DNA from: Viola odorata
Taxonomy: Eukaryota > Streptophyta > Magnoliopsida > Malpighiales > Violaceae
Direction of reading: 5' to 3'
Assembly (NCBI GenBank): GCA_963691705.1
Contig: OY829537.1
Span: 41,915,514-41,979,513, forward strand
Length of the DNA stretch: 64,000 nucleotides
Shown here: one piece after another, positions 21,462 through 32,971 of the stretch
Numbering within the stretch: the first letter of the stretch is position 1
How the letters are laid out: every line of letters begins with the position of its first letter
Position numbers and translations under genes: made by a program
Notes under the pieces: model-generated
Database searches by the model: none
What the model saw: the letters and a program-made list of their open reading frames with translations, nothing else
Told to the model about the DNA's origin: nothing

Positions 21462-22860
21462 CTAACCTTCTTTACTCCCATCAATTTTATCCATCATTGC
21501 AGAGGTATAATCGGTAATCTTAGCTGGATCAAAAGAATTACTCCTATGGTAATCTGCAAAACCAAAGTTAAAGGCCTGCATGGCCTTCTTCTTCCACCAC
21601 TCTATCTTTAACGGAAACCTAGCAAGCTCCTCGTCTCGAGCTAGTATTTCTTCATGAAGAAGAAAGTTCTTCTTCCTTTCTGTCACTAACTCTGCCTCCA
21701 AAACCTCAACTTTTGCTTTCCTTTTGGATTTCTCTCTACTCAACTCCATTTGCGTTTCATTTTGGAGTTGCGTTATCAATTTCACTTGGCTTAGTATCCA
21801 TGTCCTCGCTATCGCTGTGGAGGCGTGACGAAGGCCTGTTTAAGTATCCATCTCCTCGTTATCGCTGTCGACTATCCTAGTTATGGGTGGGCGTAAATTT
21901 ACTCCTCTGTCCCGAACTGGTAACCAATTGTCGAGAAAACGAGAGGCTTGAGCAGAAATACCCCGCCTTCTCGTGGCAACTGTTTTAGTTCTCCTCTTCT
22001 TTAACGGGACATTTTGGCGACTAGAGCCCCTAGATGGTGGAGAAGCTGGTAGCGTTTGGAGCGGCACCACGTTCAAGGGAGTGTTGTTCCCTCCGGATGA
22101 TTGACCCTCAGTGTTTTCTGCCAATAAACTATGTTAGAACAACAAGCAAATCAAAGCGATAACGTGAAAAGAGAAAAACTCACCCGTAACGCACTCTCCC
22201 AAACGCCTGTACAAAGTGAACTCCCGAATACGGCAGGACGTATCTATCTCTAACAGGGCGTTAGCTTGAACCAACTCGTCTCTAGACAACACTACTGGTT
22301 TTACCCAAACAACACTAGTAACCTCCCGATTAAAACCCCCACGCCACAAACGAGAAGGCTGTTCGATAATGAAGAAACCGCTCTTCCAATCAGCCACAGT
22401 CTCTTCAAAGCCCTGAAAATTCTGCCAGAACGACTGCACAAATGCGTCATCCCACCTCGGGGGTAATATCGACCAAACAGTTACGACAGTTTAACCTAAA
22501 GAATTTACAAATAAACCGACGGACGGAGTAAAGATGCCTTTCATCTCGCAAGCACAAAGAAAGCCATAAAACCCACACTATGAGGAAGGAGTTATTTGGG
22601 CTGGATTAATATCATATTGGCGCAATAATTTCTCTACAGAAGTATGAACTGGGAAACGAAAGCCATAAAGGAACATCTTAAAGTAAACCATTCTATAGTT
22701 CCCCCATAATGGATCATGAAGCTGCAGGCTATCCTCAGGAACGATAACGGAATAACCAGGGGAGCCTTCAGAACCGTTTCACAAGAAAAATACTGGGTGT
22801 TTTATCGACTTCTGGATCTAAAGGCCTCTGAAAACCCCTGTGAGCTCTAGTCTTACGCAT
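21462..22860 (-). pseudogene. antisense gene a' of element C (PF04195-like, one intron)
   Basis: ATG at 22860. Exon 1 (22860-22184) carries several stops, but its last part (from 22439) is open and matches gene 'a' nearly word for word (QSFWQNFQGFEETVADWKSG). The inferred intron 22183-22118 (GTGAGT...GGCAG, 66 bp, phase 1) is at the same place as in 'a' and 'b'. Exon 2 (22117 onward) has the basic patch PLKKRRTKTVATRRRG and LDNWLPVRD, then a TAA before 21840. After an internal deletion relative to gene 'a', the coiled-coil end follows in the same frame (21785-21462). Same unknown function; inactive copy. Confidence 0.75.
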
Positions 22861-23438
22861 AATGAATCAGCAAAAAGAAAATCTGAAGAAGATGAAGTGA
22901 AATACCTTGAAAGAAAAGAATTATAGGCAAGCCAGAGGTGGACGGTGGACGAGCAAGAAATTCTGCGTGATAAAGTAGAAGGAAAAGGAAAAAGGAAATT
23001 TGAAATGAGGGCAAAAAGAGTAAGAAAGAGATAGTAGTCTCCTCTTAAAGCACTAAGTGCCACCACGTTAATTGAGCAGCCAATCATATGAAGACGCATG
23101 TAGAAAGGAAGTGGCCATGTGGAATCATATTAAAGGAGAATTTAAGACCAAGCAGTTACTCGTCGCATCTTTTCGAGTGGCGGTTACTTTTGACCAAGTC
23201 AGAGGGTTACAGAACAGTTACTTCAAAATGACTAACGTGTTCACGTTAGCTATTAAAGAAAATAGGAAGAAAATGTAGAAACGGTAACAAAGGATAGTTG
23301 CAAATAATTCATAAAGCCATACGGCATCTACAAGGCACATAAAGCGCAAAGTGAGTCCTCATCAAGCCAGTAAGAAGGCCAGTAGAAGTCATCTCCATCC
23401 GAAGACGGCAACTCATCATTGATAAAAGGGAAAGGTCA

Positions 23439-23792
23439 TCAACCCTTCTCTCTTGACCTAGCTTTGATGGAGGGTCCTCCAAAAGACTTTTTCCCTTTGT
23501 AAGAGTAGTGCATGAATCCCCCCTTGACGGCAGAAGCCATAACTTCAGAACTGATATCCCTAGTAGAATCTCTTTCTAAGAAACGACTAATGTGAGGAAA
23601 TAGTTCAACACCCTTCCGAACAGAAGGGATATAGAAATCAGAAGACGTGCTGACAGTCTCGGAGATCTTCTTCTTCGACCTCTTACGATTCTTACGATGA
23701 GAGAACCACCTTTTCAGGCACGGGGGAGAAGGATAGTCAAAATCTAGAGAAGTTGGAGGAATTGGTGGGGAGTCACGTTCGGCGGCATCCAT
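23439..23792 (-). CDS. antisense ORF y of element C, unknown protein
   Basis: An open frame of 117 residues starting MDAAERDSPP. It has a Pro-rich N-terminus, a strongly basic patch (RKNRKRSKKK near residue 37) that could be a nuclear localisation signal, and no domain I recognise. It lies between ORF x and gene a', with a T-rich upstream stretch and a TATTTAA near 23865 on the minus strand. It may be an extra Tat-borne gene or a chance frame. Confidence 0.4.
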   Translation of the reverse strand: MDAAERDSPPIPPTSLDFDYPSPPCLKRWFSHRKNRKRSKKKISETVSTSSDFYIPSVRKGVELFPHISRFLERDSTRDISSEVMASAVKGGFMHYSYKGKKSFGGPSIKARSREKG

Positions 23793-24313
23793 GGAATATG
23801 AGCAATTTCAATAGTAAAATGAAATGAAGATGAACAAAAAAAAAGAAAGGAAAACCGCATTAAATAGCCATAGGGAAGGGACTTTCCTGCCTTTTTGCAC
23901 GAGGATAATTAATGCATTTCGAGAAGAATTATCATAATTACAGAATCTGATCTTGCATGATCGCACCTGCTGGAAAGTCGCGCTAATCAAGAGGCGCCGA
24001 AAAACCGCCCAATCATTTACCATTGGGAGTGCAGCATAAAGTCAAATACTAGAAACGGTTGAGTAAAACATTTATTGTCAATTGGCGGATAAGGAATGCG
24101 AATATTACGAGAACACGTCCCGCAGAGGACTCATTTTTGGTTGGGCTTGCAGCCGCCCAACTGGCGTAACGATTCATACGACATTAGAAGCAGAAGACAG
24201 CGAAGGGATAACAGAAAAGGCATTTTTATTTATTCATGGCCTTAGTGGCCCAAGCGCCTAAGCGCATACAACAAAAGCATAAAAAGAAAAAACAAAATGA
24301 CGGCGGCCGACGG

Positions 24314-24697
24314 TCAAGCATGGGACCCAGCATCGTCATCCTCTAGCAGAGTGGGAATCTCCCTCAGGGCATCCGCCACCGAAGTCAGTTCGGAGGAGGA
24401 AACCCTCATGCCTTTCAAGCAGCATCCCAACATATCCTTCCTTTGTTGCAGCATGGGGATGACCACCTGGATAGGGGAAACAGCAGCAGCCAACTTAGAC
24501 ACGTTCTCTAGAGGACTAAAATCCTCCATTGAAGTTGCACCTTGTCTGGACAAAAGAGGGGTCATCATCCCCTGAAGCTCCAGGATATCCTTAGAGGTTT
24601 TGGTTAGCATATTTTCCAGAAAGCCCACATCGGCCTGGTTGAGGTTATTTAGAGTGTGAGCCTTTGAGATCAAAAAGTTCTTTGTCAGATCATCCAT
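24314..24697 (-). CDS. antisense ORF x of element C, small helical protein
   Basis: I place the start at the ATG at 24697 (MDDLTKNFLI), because a TATA box (TATAAATT on the minus strand, 24763-24756) lies about 60 bp upstream. The longer frame to 24937 runs into the LTR. The product is 127 residues, mostly amphipathic helix-like with many Leu, Met and Asn and no recognised domain. It is the antisense gene next to the 3' LTR. The frame has no stop or shift. Function unknown. Confidence 0.45.
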   Translation of the reverse strand: MDDLTKNFLISKAHTLNNLNQADVGFLENMLTKTSKDILELQGMMTPLLSRQGATSMEDFSPLENVSKLAAAVSPIQVVIPMLQQRKDMLGCCLKGMRVSSSELTSVADALREIPTLLEDDDAGSHA

Positions 24698-24897
24698 GAT
24701 GAAAATCCTGAGATAAATGCAGAAAAATGTGAAGAGTCGAAGCAAAGGAAGGTTCAATTTATAGGCCTCAAGGAATAATGGTGCGAAAGAATGCGCTATC
24801 AAGTCACCCCGTCGTCTTGAAGATTGTAAGGCAGGCAAGGCTGAAAATGAAGCGGCAACCCTTGGTAAACACTCGGACTTGTTTTCGGTTGGGCTTG

Positions 24898-25392
24898 TGA
24901 TAACTATAAATGAGACTTCAAGGGCGTTATTGTCCATAAACCCCGCGGCAGGGTTCGGAGTACTGTAGTTGTCGGCATGACCACTGTAGTCGTCACCTCC
25001 TATAAGGATCTAGGGATGGTCGACTTCAGCGGGAGGGGGGTCTCCATTAACGCGGCGTTATCCGATCCCTAGATAACGTGCAATGATATCGTGCTTCTTT
25101 AATAGGGAACCCCAACCGTCTGTCAAAACCCGTCATCATCCTCAAATAACAGGGTTCTCCAAGGTAACACCCAATTTCTGCCTATAAATACTCCCAAGAT
25201 CAAAAGAGAAAGGTAAGCCTAGGATTGCTGGCCAAAACTCTACTATTCTCACCACTCTCACTGACTTAAGCATCGGAGTATCTACGCCGGGGACCCCCTC
25301 CGGCGCTTTGCAGGTACATCGGACGGTGGTGAACAACAACTTCGAGAAGTTATCTTCCCTTTTGCCCTCCAACAGGAGTCCGGATCTTATCA
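24898..25392 (+). repeat. 3' LTR of element C (495 bp)
   Basis: Starts TGATAACTATAAATG and ends GGATCTTATCA. The start matches the LTR start of element D (TGATAACTATAATG). TATA box at 25183-25190 (TATAAATA). It abuts PPR coding sequence at 25393. Confidence 0.85.
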
Positions 25393-26531
25393 GCAGAGTA
25401 GTCAACTCGGCTATCCCATTGAAGCTTTGAATGTTTTTAACAAGTTGTTGGGGACATCCATTAAACCAGATGGAGCAACCATAACTTGTATCCTTTCTAC
25501 TTGTGCTGATTTGGGTTCCCTGGGTGTTGGCAGACAGATTGAAGAATATATTTTGATACATGGGTTGCAGTCTAATCGATTAGTCCATACCTCATTGATA
25601 CAAATGTACTCCAAATATAGAGAAGGCCAAGGTAGTGTTTGAGGAAGTATTGAACAAGGATTTGGCTATTTGGAGTTCCATGATAAATAGCTATGTCATC
25701 CATGGAATGGGAGGTGAGGCTCTCAGTCTCTTTAGTGAGATGCAAAAGATAGAGAATATAAAACCAGATGTTGTTATTTATACCAGTGTATTATTGGCTT
25801 GCATCCATTCTGGATTGGTCAAGGACGGGTTGAAATATTTCCAAAGCATGCAAAAGGATTTTGGAATAGCACCAAGGATAGAACATTACATATGCTTGGT
25901 GGATATTCAAGGCAGAGCTGGCCAACTTGAATTGGCTATGAAAGCAATCAAAGTGATTCCCATCAAGGTACAAGCTCAAGCATGGGCACAATTTCTTAGC
26001 GCATGTAGGAAGCACCACAACATTTAATTGGGGGAGTTCGCAGCAAAACAGCTGTTAGATATGTCTCCTAGAAGCAATGGTAATTATGTATTGATCGCTA
26101 ACTTGTATGCCTCTGTTGGCAAGTGGGAGGAGGTTGCTGAGACAAGAAGCTTAATGGAGGACAGAGGTTTGGATAAAAAACCTAGTTGGAGCATGGTTTA
26201 TATAAATGGTTCTTTCCATGTTTTCATTGCTGGAAACCGATCCCACCATCTGTCGATTGATATCTACAAAAAGTTAAATGAATTAAATGCTAAAGTTCTA
26301 GAAGCTGGATATGTTCCCAGAATAGATATTGTGCTTCATGACTTGTAAAAGGAAGAAAATGAGGAGATACTGAAGGTTCATAGTGAGAGACTTGCTATTG
26401 CATTTGGTCTCATCAGGACAGAACCAAATGCAGCCCTTAGAATTGTAAAAAGTCTTCAGACCTGTGAAGATTGTCATTCTGCTTTGAAGCTTATCTCCAA
26501 CCCATTGTCTATCATCAAGTATGTCATCTGA
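25393..26531 (+). pseudogene. PPR-DYW protein remnant (C-terminal half)
   Basis: Encodes the C-terminal part of a PLS-class pentatricopeptide repeat protein: PPR motifs from about 25400 (ALNVFNKLL, TITCILSTCADLGSL, TSLIQMYSK), then WSSMINSYVIHG, then the E region (PSWSMVYINGSFHVF). The DYW-type end follows (VHSERLAIAFGLI, CEDCHSALKLIS), stopping early at 26531 before the terminal DYW tripeptide. Breaks are a frameshift near 25625, TAA at 26025-26027 and TAA at 26346-26348. Such proteins normally edit or process organellar RNA. The 5' half is absent because element C's LTR joins it at 25392. Confidence 0.85.
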
Positions 26532-28283
26532 GAAATAATAAAGAACATCCCAATCTGAAGAAATGCCAGGCTTTAAGGGTAGAGATCAACTTGGCCACGA
26601 AGTCTGTAGGAACTTGGTAATGATTTTCAATCGTTGTAGTTTTGATTTTTGTATTTTCAGGAAAATAGTTGTATATTCTTTTCATTGTGGAATATTGGTA
26701 TTTTGGTTGACAAAGTTCAACTACAAGAGCTTGCTTTCATTTGTGCCAAAATTATGTGGCTTGCCTTGTATAAATAATCCACTTTCTAGTTTTTGTGAAG
26801 GTAAGTTTCCTTGATTCTACTTGTTCATTCTTTTTTAATAGGAAGCAACCTATATAGATCTAACCTGATCTTTTTCGTAATTATTTTCTCCAAAGGTACA
26901 CTTCTATTTCTCCAGATTTTGACTAAGAATTGTTTTCTTCTTCCTTTTGCAGTGTAATAGTTGGTAGACTCTATACAGGCACAGGACTAACAAAGCAACA
27001 TAAATAACCTTTCCCGAAGCTATTGCAATAGTTGTACTGTTTGAGACACATTTAGAAATGAATTCACCACACTCTTCGATACAGTGGCTATGCATTGTTC
27101 TTCCTATTGCTGCATTTCGAGAACCACTGTGAGTGTTGTCACAAAACTGGTGAGTGACATTTAATTTTTTGCAGATAGAGATAAATACAACACCACATTC
27201 ACAGATGGCACTAGAAATTGCGCATCACCGTTAAACCTTGTTGTCTTTCGAATTTGGATTCACAGGAAAACCTGCAAAAATCTCTTTTAAAAGAAAACAC
27301 AGTTTATGCCTAGTGCTGCAAAATGTGATGAGTTGGAACTATAGAACTGGATTTGTTGTTCTCTTGGCAGCTATGGAGAAACAAGTACTTCAAATTGGCC
27401 TCTGCACACATATCGGGTAACTAACATGCACTTGATGTAAATGGATTAGTGAATTGATAATTGTAGGATTTAGAAAAAACATGAGGTGTCACATCTAACA
27501 TATATCACTTGAGGAAATCCAAACCCTTTCCTCTAAACCTCTTATGTTGACTTGTATGAGTAGAGCAACTAGTCAATTATGTACTAAACTAGGGCTTACA
27601 CAGCGGGTTAGGGGTTACATTGAGTCACGATGTTGGATTAGTTGCCGAATATATATCACATCCAACTCTACACCTTGAAATTTAAGGTATTCCATTTAAT
27701 TGGTGTTGATTGATATGGGGTTTCTTTCATTTGATATTATTATAATTAGGTTTTCCTGGCATAGCAGTACTCTTTGATCATGACAGCACTGCTCAAGTGA
27801 AGCTTGCAGAAGAGGGTCTGGGCAACCTTGCTAGGCATATATGGATCAAAAGGGACGAGGTCAATGAAGCCTGTATAGGTTCTATGCTGCCTTATCTTCA
27901 TTTTTTTTAGAAAATGAGAGAAATTATTGAACATTTTAGCAGCTATGTTCTATTCGGTTCTTCGTCCAATCCAGTTCTTGAACACGATATCGACTTACAT
28001 TTGATTTTTAGTTTTATACTATATTACTTTACATTTAAGTCATTAGATAAAGGATTGGGACTTTCTTGGTAGCCACTAGACAATTGTAGTAAAGATTAGC
28101 AGCCAACCAAACCCAACCTTGTTTTCTTTCTTTTCTTTGATGCACTAGTATCTTTTTCGCAATTGATCATATAGGGTGATCTCCTTTCACAACACCAATC
28201 TTATATTTTAGTATTTTTTTGTTCATTTCATGTGGATTCTTCTTCCTCCTCATCCTCCTTCTCAGGAGATTTTGTTGAAGAAG
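26532..28283 (+). other. no confident gene; possible exon remnant at 27749-27909
   Basis: Downstream flank of the PPR remnant. Only 27749-27909 stands out: after an AG that could be a splice acceptor, an open frame reads FPGIAVLFDHDSTAQVKLAE and continues to a stop near 27909. I cannot name its family. The rest is AT-rich with scattered short ORFs. Confidence 0.3.
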
Positions 28284-28427
28284 GTAATTGTGATATTCAT
28301 GGTGTTCATCAGCTTTAGAGGGAAAGATACTCTAGATAATCTCACGAGCCACCTCTATGTTGTCTTATGCAGAAAAGAAATCAAAGCCTTCATCGACAGG
28401 GAAGATCTCAAAATAGGACATGCAATT
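28284..28427 (+). pseudogene. TIR-domain fragment (TIR-NLR resistance-gene relic)
   Basis: About 48 codons match the start of a plant TIR domain: VFISFRGKDT (usually VFLSFRGEDTR), SHLYVVLCRKEIKAFID and EDLKIGHAI, covering the first strands and helices of the fold. Homology then stops and no NB-ARC or LRR follows, so it is a fragment. TIR domains in NLRs cleave NAD to signal immunity. It lies 110 bp from the copia element E. Confidence 0.75.
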
Positions 28428-28537
28428 TGTATATGGGGCCATGGGGCCAAGGGCTGCTTGGAGAATTTGTTAACCAGCAGCCTGCCACGGGTATGCCGTC
28501 CCTAACCATTCCAGTGGCATGGCGTATACCGCTAATG

Positions 28538-28929
28538 ATGTTGAACAAGTGGTGTGAATTAACAAAGCTAATAATCACTCAGGTGGACATACAAGCTACG
28601 AAGACTTAACTTTTAATTTAAATGAAAGTGGAAACTACAAGTGAGATACAATATTTATTGCCTTTAGATAGTCATACAAACACTCACACTCTCATACACT
28701 CTTATTTTCTCTACTCTGGCTCACTCCCTCTCTTTATATTTTCTCCTCACTTCACTCCTTTACTTCACTACCTATTGCAGCATATATGCATATGTATTTA
28801 TAGGCACTTCCGGCGAATGCCTTTTTGGCTTTATTTTATTTTATTTGTATTTCTTTACTTTTGGTGCACGTGTACTGAAAGATGCACCATCTTTTTCTTT
28901 CCTTCTTTCGGTGGTGTTGAATCTTAACA
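28538..28929 (-). repeat. 3' LTR of copia element E (392 bp)
   Basis: On the plus strand it starts TGTTGAACAAG and ends CTTAACA. It aligns along its whole length with 32972-33352, with several small indels. Short ORFs inside are LTR sequence. Confidence 0.85.
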
Positions 28930-31900
28930 CTCTCCCTCAACACCAACTTTCGCTTTTTCTACTACACCGATCCGATGATAGAACTTTTCAAACTTGATTC
29001 CATTCAGACTTGTCGTAAATAAATTTGCAGCTTGATCTTCTGTTTTAACATGCTCCAATCCAATTTCTGCTTGCAAAACTTCTTCGCTGATAAAATGATA
29101 ATACACTTCCATGTGTCTAGTTCTTGCATGAAAAACTGGATTCTTAGCCAGACGTATCGCTGACAAATTGTCACAATACAAGGGAATGGCATACTCTATT
29201 TCTGGATGCAAGTTTTCCAGTAGTTGCATAACCAAGTGCTCTTTTGATCTGCCATTGTTATTGCTCGGTACTCGGCTTCTAATGTTCACAAAGACACTGT
29301 TGGTTGTCTTTTGCTACACTAAGAAACTGCTCCAAATCCAAGCATAAAAATATAACCTGTAGTTGAACGTCGGGAATCATGATCACTTGCATAGTCAGCA
29401 TCACAATAAGCAACTAGTTTGTCACCTTCACCTTCCTTGTACATAATGCCATAGTCAAGTGTATTCTTCACATATCTCAAAATTTGTCGAACCGCTTCAA
29501 AATGAGGCTTCTTTGGATTTTGCATGTACCGACTCATCACACCAACTACATAGGAAATGTCAAGTCTTGTTAAGGTTAAGTAGATTGAACTACCCACCAA
29601 TTGTCGATACATCATTGCATCTTCCAAATCTTTTCCTTCATTAGTGCACATCTTTGCGTTTAGCTCCATTGGTGTTGAGTCTGACTTGCAAATAAGGATT
29701 CCAAACTTCTTTAACAGATCATTGGAATACTTTTGCTGATGGAGAAATATTCCTTCAGGAGTACGATCAACCTCTAAACCAAGAAAGTGCTTGAGTTGAC
29801 CAAGTTCTTTCACCTGAAAGTGAACAGATAAATTCTCTTTCATTTGGAGAATCTCATCTTCACAATCTCCTGTAATGATCAAATCATCCATATATACCAG
29901 CACGATAGCTAGCTTTCCTCCATTAGCTTTGACAAACAGACTAGAATTTACAAGTGTTACTGCATAACTAGTATAAGTAAGAAATTCAGCAATCTTTTCA
30001 TACCAAGCTCTTGGTGCCTGTTTTAAGCCGTAGACCACCTTCCAAAGCTTATGGACAAACTCAGGATGATCTTGACTCTAAAAACCCATTGGCTGGTTCA
30101 TATAGATCTCCCGATCCAATTCTCATTCTTCATGTCCATCTGCCACAACTTCCAATCCTTCTTACTAGCTGCGAGCTCAAGTAAAACTCGCACAGTTGTA
30201 AGCTTCGCTACTAGACTAAACGTCTCATCATAGTTCAATCCATACTGCTGAGAAAATCCACGAGCTACTAGACGAGCCTTGTGCCTCTCAATTGATCCAT
30301 CTGGGCGACGCTTTATCTTGTAAACCCATTTGCAGGAAATAGGTTTCACATCCTTCGGTTTTAGCATAAGCTCCCAAGTCTGATTTCGCTCAAGTGCAAC
30401 AATTTCTTCTTTCATTGCTTTAGTCCATTCCATCTTATGGAATGCTTCCTCAAATGTCTTCGGTTCTCTTGCATCTTCTTCTACTAAGGCGACATTGGCA
30501 TACTTAGGGTTTGGTTTTCTAACCCTGGTAGACCTTCTGAGTGGAACTGGTTCTTCAACTTCATCATCTTCACTTGGTCATTGGTGCACACCAGTTTGCC
30601 AAGGGCTTTTAGTTGCCTCTTCTTTAGCATTTTCACCACTCTCTGTTTCCTGAGTTTTTCTAGACTAAATTGGAGCTGAAAGGATTCCAATTTATCTCTA
30701 AAAAGATCTGAATCTAGCAATGTCGTCTTTTTTTAGGACCACCATGAAGATGCTTCATCAAATATCATATTTCTAGACATGTAGCACTTTCCATTTGTAG
30801 GATCACAACATCTCCATCCTTTCTTTTGATTGTCGTATCCCACAAAGATACACCTAACAACTTTCTTGTCCATATTGCTGCGTAAATGTTCAGGTACAAA
30901 TAAGTATCATACACATCCAAAAACTCAAAAATGGCTGACTAAAGGTTTTGTGCTCCATAATTTTTTCAAAAGGTAAAACAAAGCTTATCCTTTGTTGAGG
31001 AAGCCTATTGGTCACGAAAGTTGCAGTCTTCATTGCTTTGACCCAGAACCTTCCCGGAACATTCTTTGCATGAAGCATACTTTGACATATTTCCGCCATG
31101 TACCTACTCTTCCTTTCTGCTACACTATTATGTTGTGGAGTATTTGCACATATGAACTGATGACATATTCGACACTTTCGTAGGAAATCGGAGAACTCAT
31201 GTGAAGTATATTCTCCACCATTATCTGTGCGTAGACAAAGAACAGATTTGTCAACTTCTACTTTATCCACATCTTTGAACTCTTTGAACTTTGAAAGAGT
31301 TTTAGATTTTTCCTTCAAAAAATAGACCTAGACATATTTGGAGAAATCATCGATGAAGGTCACCATGTACTTCATCCCGCTGATAGATGCTTGTTTGACA
31401 AGTCTAAACACATCAGGGTGAATTAACTCTAATGGCTCCTTTGCTTTGAATTTAGACTCTTTATACGACAACTGATGCACTTTTCTGTATTGACACCCTG
31501 CACATATTGTGTCAGTTCTTACTTCTAGTTGAGGAAGTCCTCTCAGCATTGACTTCTTCATCATCACGTCTAGCTTGGAATAGCTAACATGACTAAGTCG
31601 CATGTGCCATAAGTCTGCAATCTCATTTTTCCTTGTCTTGTCTAAAAATGCAGTTTCTGCCGACATCACGTATGCTGTCAGTAATATTCTTCCCTTCATC
31701 ATTGGTTCTTCCACAATTTTAAGCTCCCAGTATATCTTCACATCATGTGGACCAAATAGAATATAATTGTAGGAAGATGTTAGTTGTGTAACAGAAAGAA
31801 GAATTTTCTTTATCCTTGGGACATGGTAAACATCTTTAAGGGGCATTGTAGTAGCATCATGTTTGGAAGAGACTTCTGTTTTACCGATGTGAACTATTGG

Positions 31901-32938
31901 TAACCTCGAGTCGTTTGTTGTTACCACCACGTGATTCCCCTTGTACTTTGACAAGTTTTGCAGCTTCTCTTTATAACTTGTCATGTGATTTGAGCAACCC
32001 AAATCAATAATCCAATCATTCTTATCATTAATTCGATTGGATGTTATTGTTGTAGAAGCATTTTCCTTCTCTTCTGTAATAAAGTCTGCCTCAATATCCC
32101 ACTCTTCTTCATATTTAGAAGTAGCAGCGTTGCTCCCCATGGTCTTTTTCTTTGACCAACAAAGAGTTTTCTTTGTGTCCCATCTTCCCATAATTGTAGC
32201 ACTTCCTTTCGAACCTTTTATTTTTGCCATGAGCCCCCCCTACGCGAGCGCTTCCTTCACTTTGGTCGCTCGCCACCTTATCTATATTCCTTTTCGATCC
32301 AGCAACTGTCTCCTACTTGAAATTCTGCGGATTTTTGTTGGTGTAGAGTGCTTCAGCGTCACCTTTTAGCGAAACTCCACAAATCTGCTTAGCTAATGCT
32401 TCTTGACTAGCTAGCAAATTCTCAAGTTCAACAAGTGATGGTTGACTTGGCCATCCTTGTACTGCAGCAATGAAACTTCTATACTCGAGCCTCAAACCAT
32501 TGATGATTATTCTTTTCATCTTGGTTTCTCCGATTGGGACTTTTGGATCTAACTCGGAAAGTACTGAGCAATTGTCAAGTCATCTTGCATTATTGACAAT
32601 AACTCACTTTCTACAAGTTGGAGTCTTGCATCATTCTTCTTCGAGAACCGCTTAGCGAACGTATCCCAAGCTTCTTTGGGAGTTTTGGCATCGCGGATAT
32701 ACTCCAGGACCTCTTCATAAACTGTTGTCTTCAAAGCGAACATTGCTTCGCCCGTTTTGATCTTCCATTTTCAAAGAGAACCGTTTGAATCCTCTGCCTC
32801 TGGTGGTGTGACTTCACTTCCATTTACTATCTTCCACAAAGATTGTCCTTGCATGTAAGACATCATACAAGTAGACCAAGAAGTGTAGTTTTGATTATTG
32901 AGCTTTTTAATTCCACCAACAACTTGAAGGTCACCCAT
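28930..32938 (-). pseudogene. gag-pol of copia element E
   Basis: ATG at 32938 (MGDLQVVGGIKKLNNQNYTSW, start of a UBN2-type gag). The protease motif reads DLGCSNHM, where DSGCSNHM is usual: an active-site Ser-to-Leu change from one C-to-T. The integrase keeps H..H..C..C (HMRLSH...CAGCQ) and LRTDNGGEY. RT carries CKWVYKIK, HKARLVARGF and [10 protein letters not shown]. RNase H ends with LYCDNLSAIRLAKNPVFH. At least six frame breaks, so inactive. Confidence 0.85.
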
Positions 32939-32943
32939 GGTGT

Positions 32944-32971
32944 AGCAACCAACCAAGTTCCGCTACCAGAT
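32944..32971 (-). promoter_or_regulatory. primer binding site region of element E
   Basis: The minus strand next to the 5' LTR reads ATCTGGTAGCGGAAC, resembling the Met-tRNA-type PBS and the TGGTAGCGGAGC of elements B and H. Confidence 0.5.

Larger units (their letters stand above)
20648..25392 (+). mobile_element. Tat-clade retrotransposon C, 3' part
   Basis: A plus-oriented member of the same family, recognised by its 3' LTR (24898-25392) and a series of antisense genes on the minus strand. It is interrupted at 20648 by element A, so its gag-pol and 5' LTR should lie left of the window beyond A's 3' LTR. Its own 3' flank is PPR coding sequence. Antisense order from the LTR inward is x, y, a', b'. 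Confidence 0.8.

Noticed and set aside
24698..24937. N-terminal extension of ORF x to an ATG at 24937
   Set aside because: The extension lies partly in the 3' LTR of element C, and the TATA box sits inside it.
28622..28927. Plus-strand ORF of 101 residues with a Phe-rich end
   Set aside because: It is the reverse reading of the copia LTR; the partner LTR (33203-33448) gives a similar frame.
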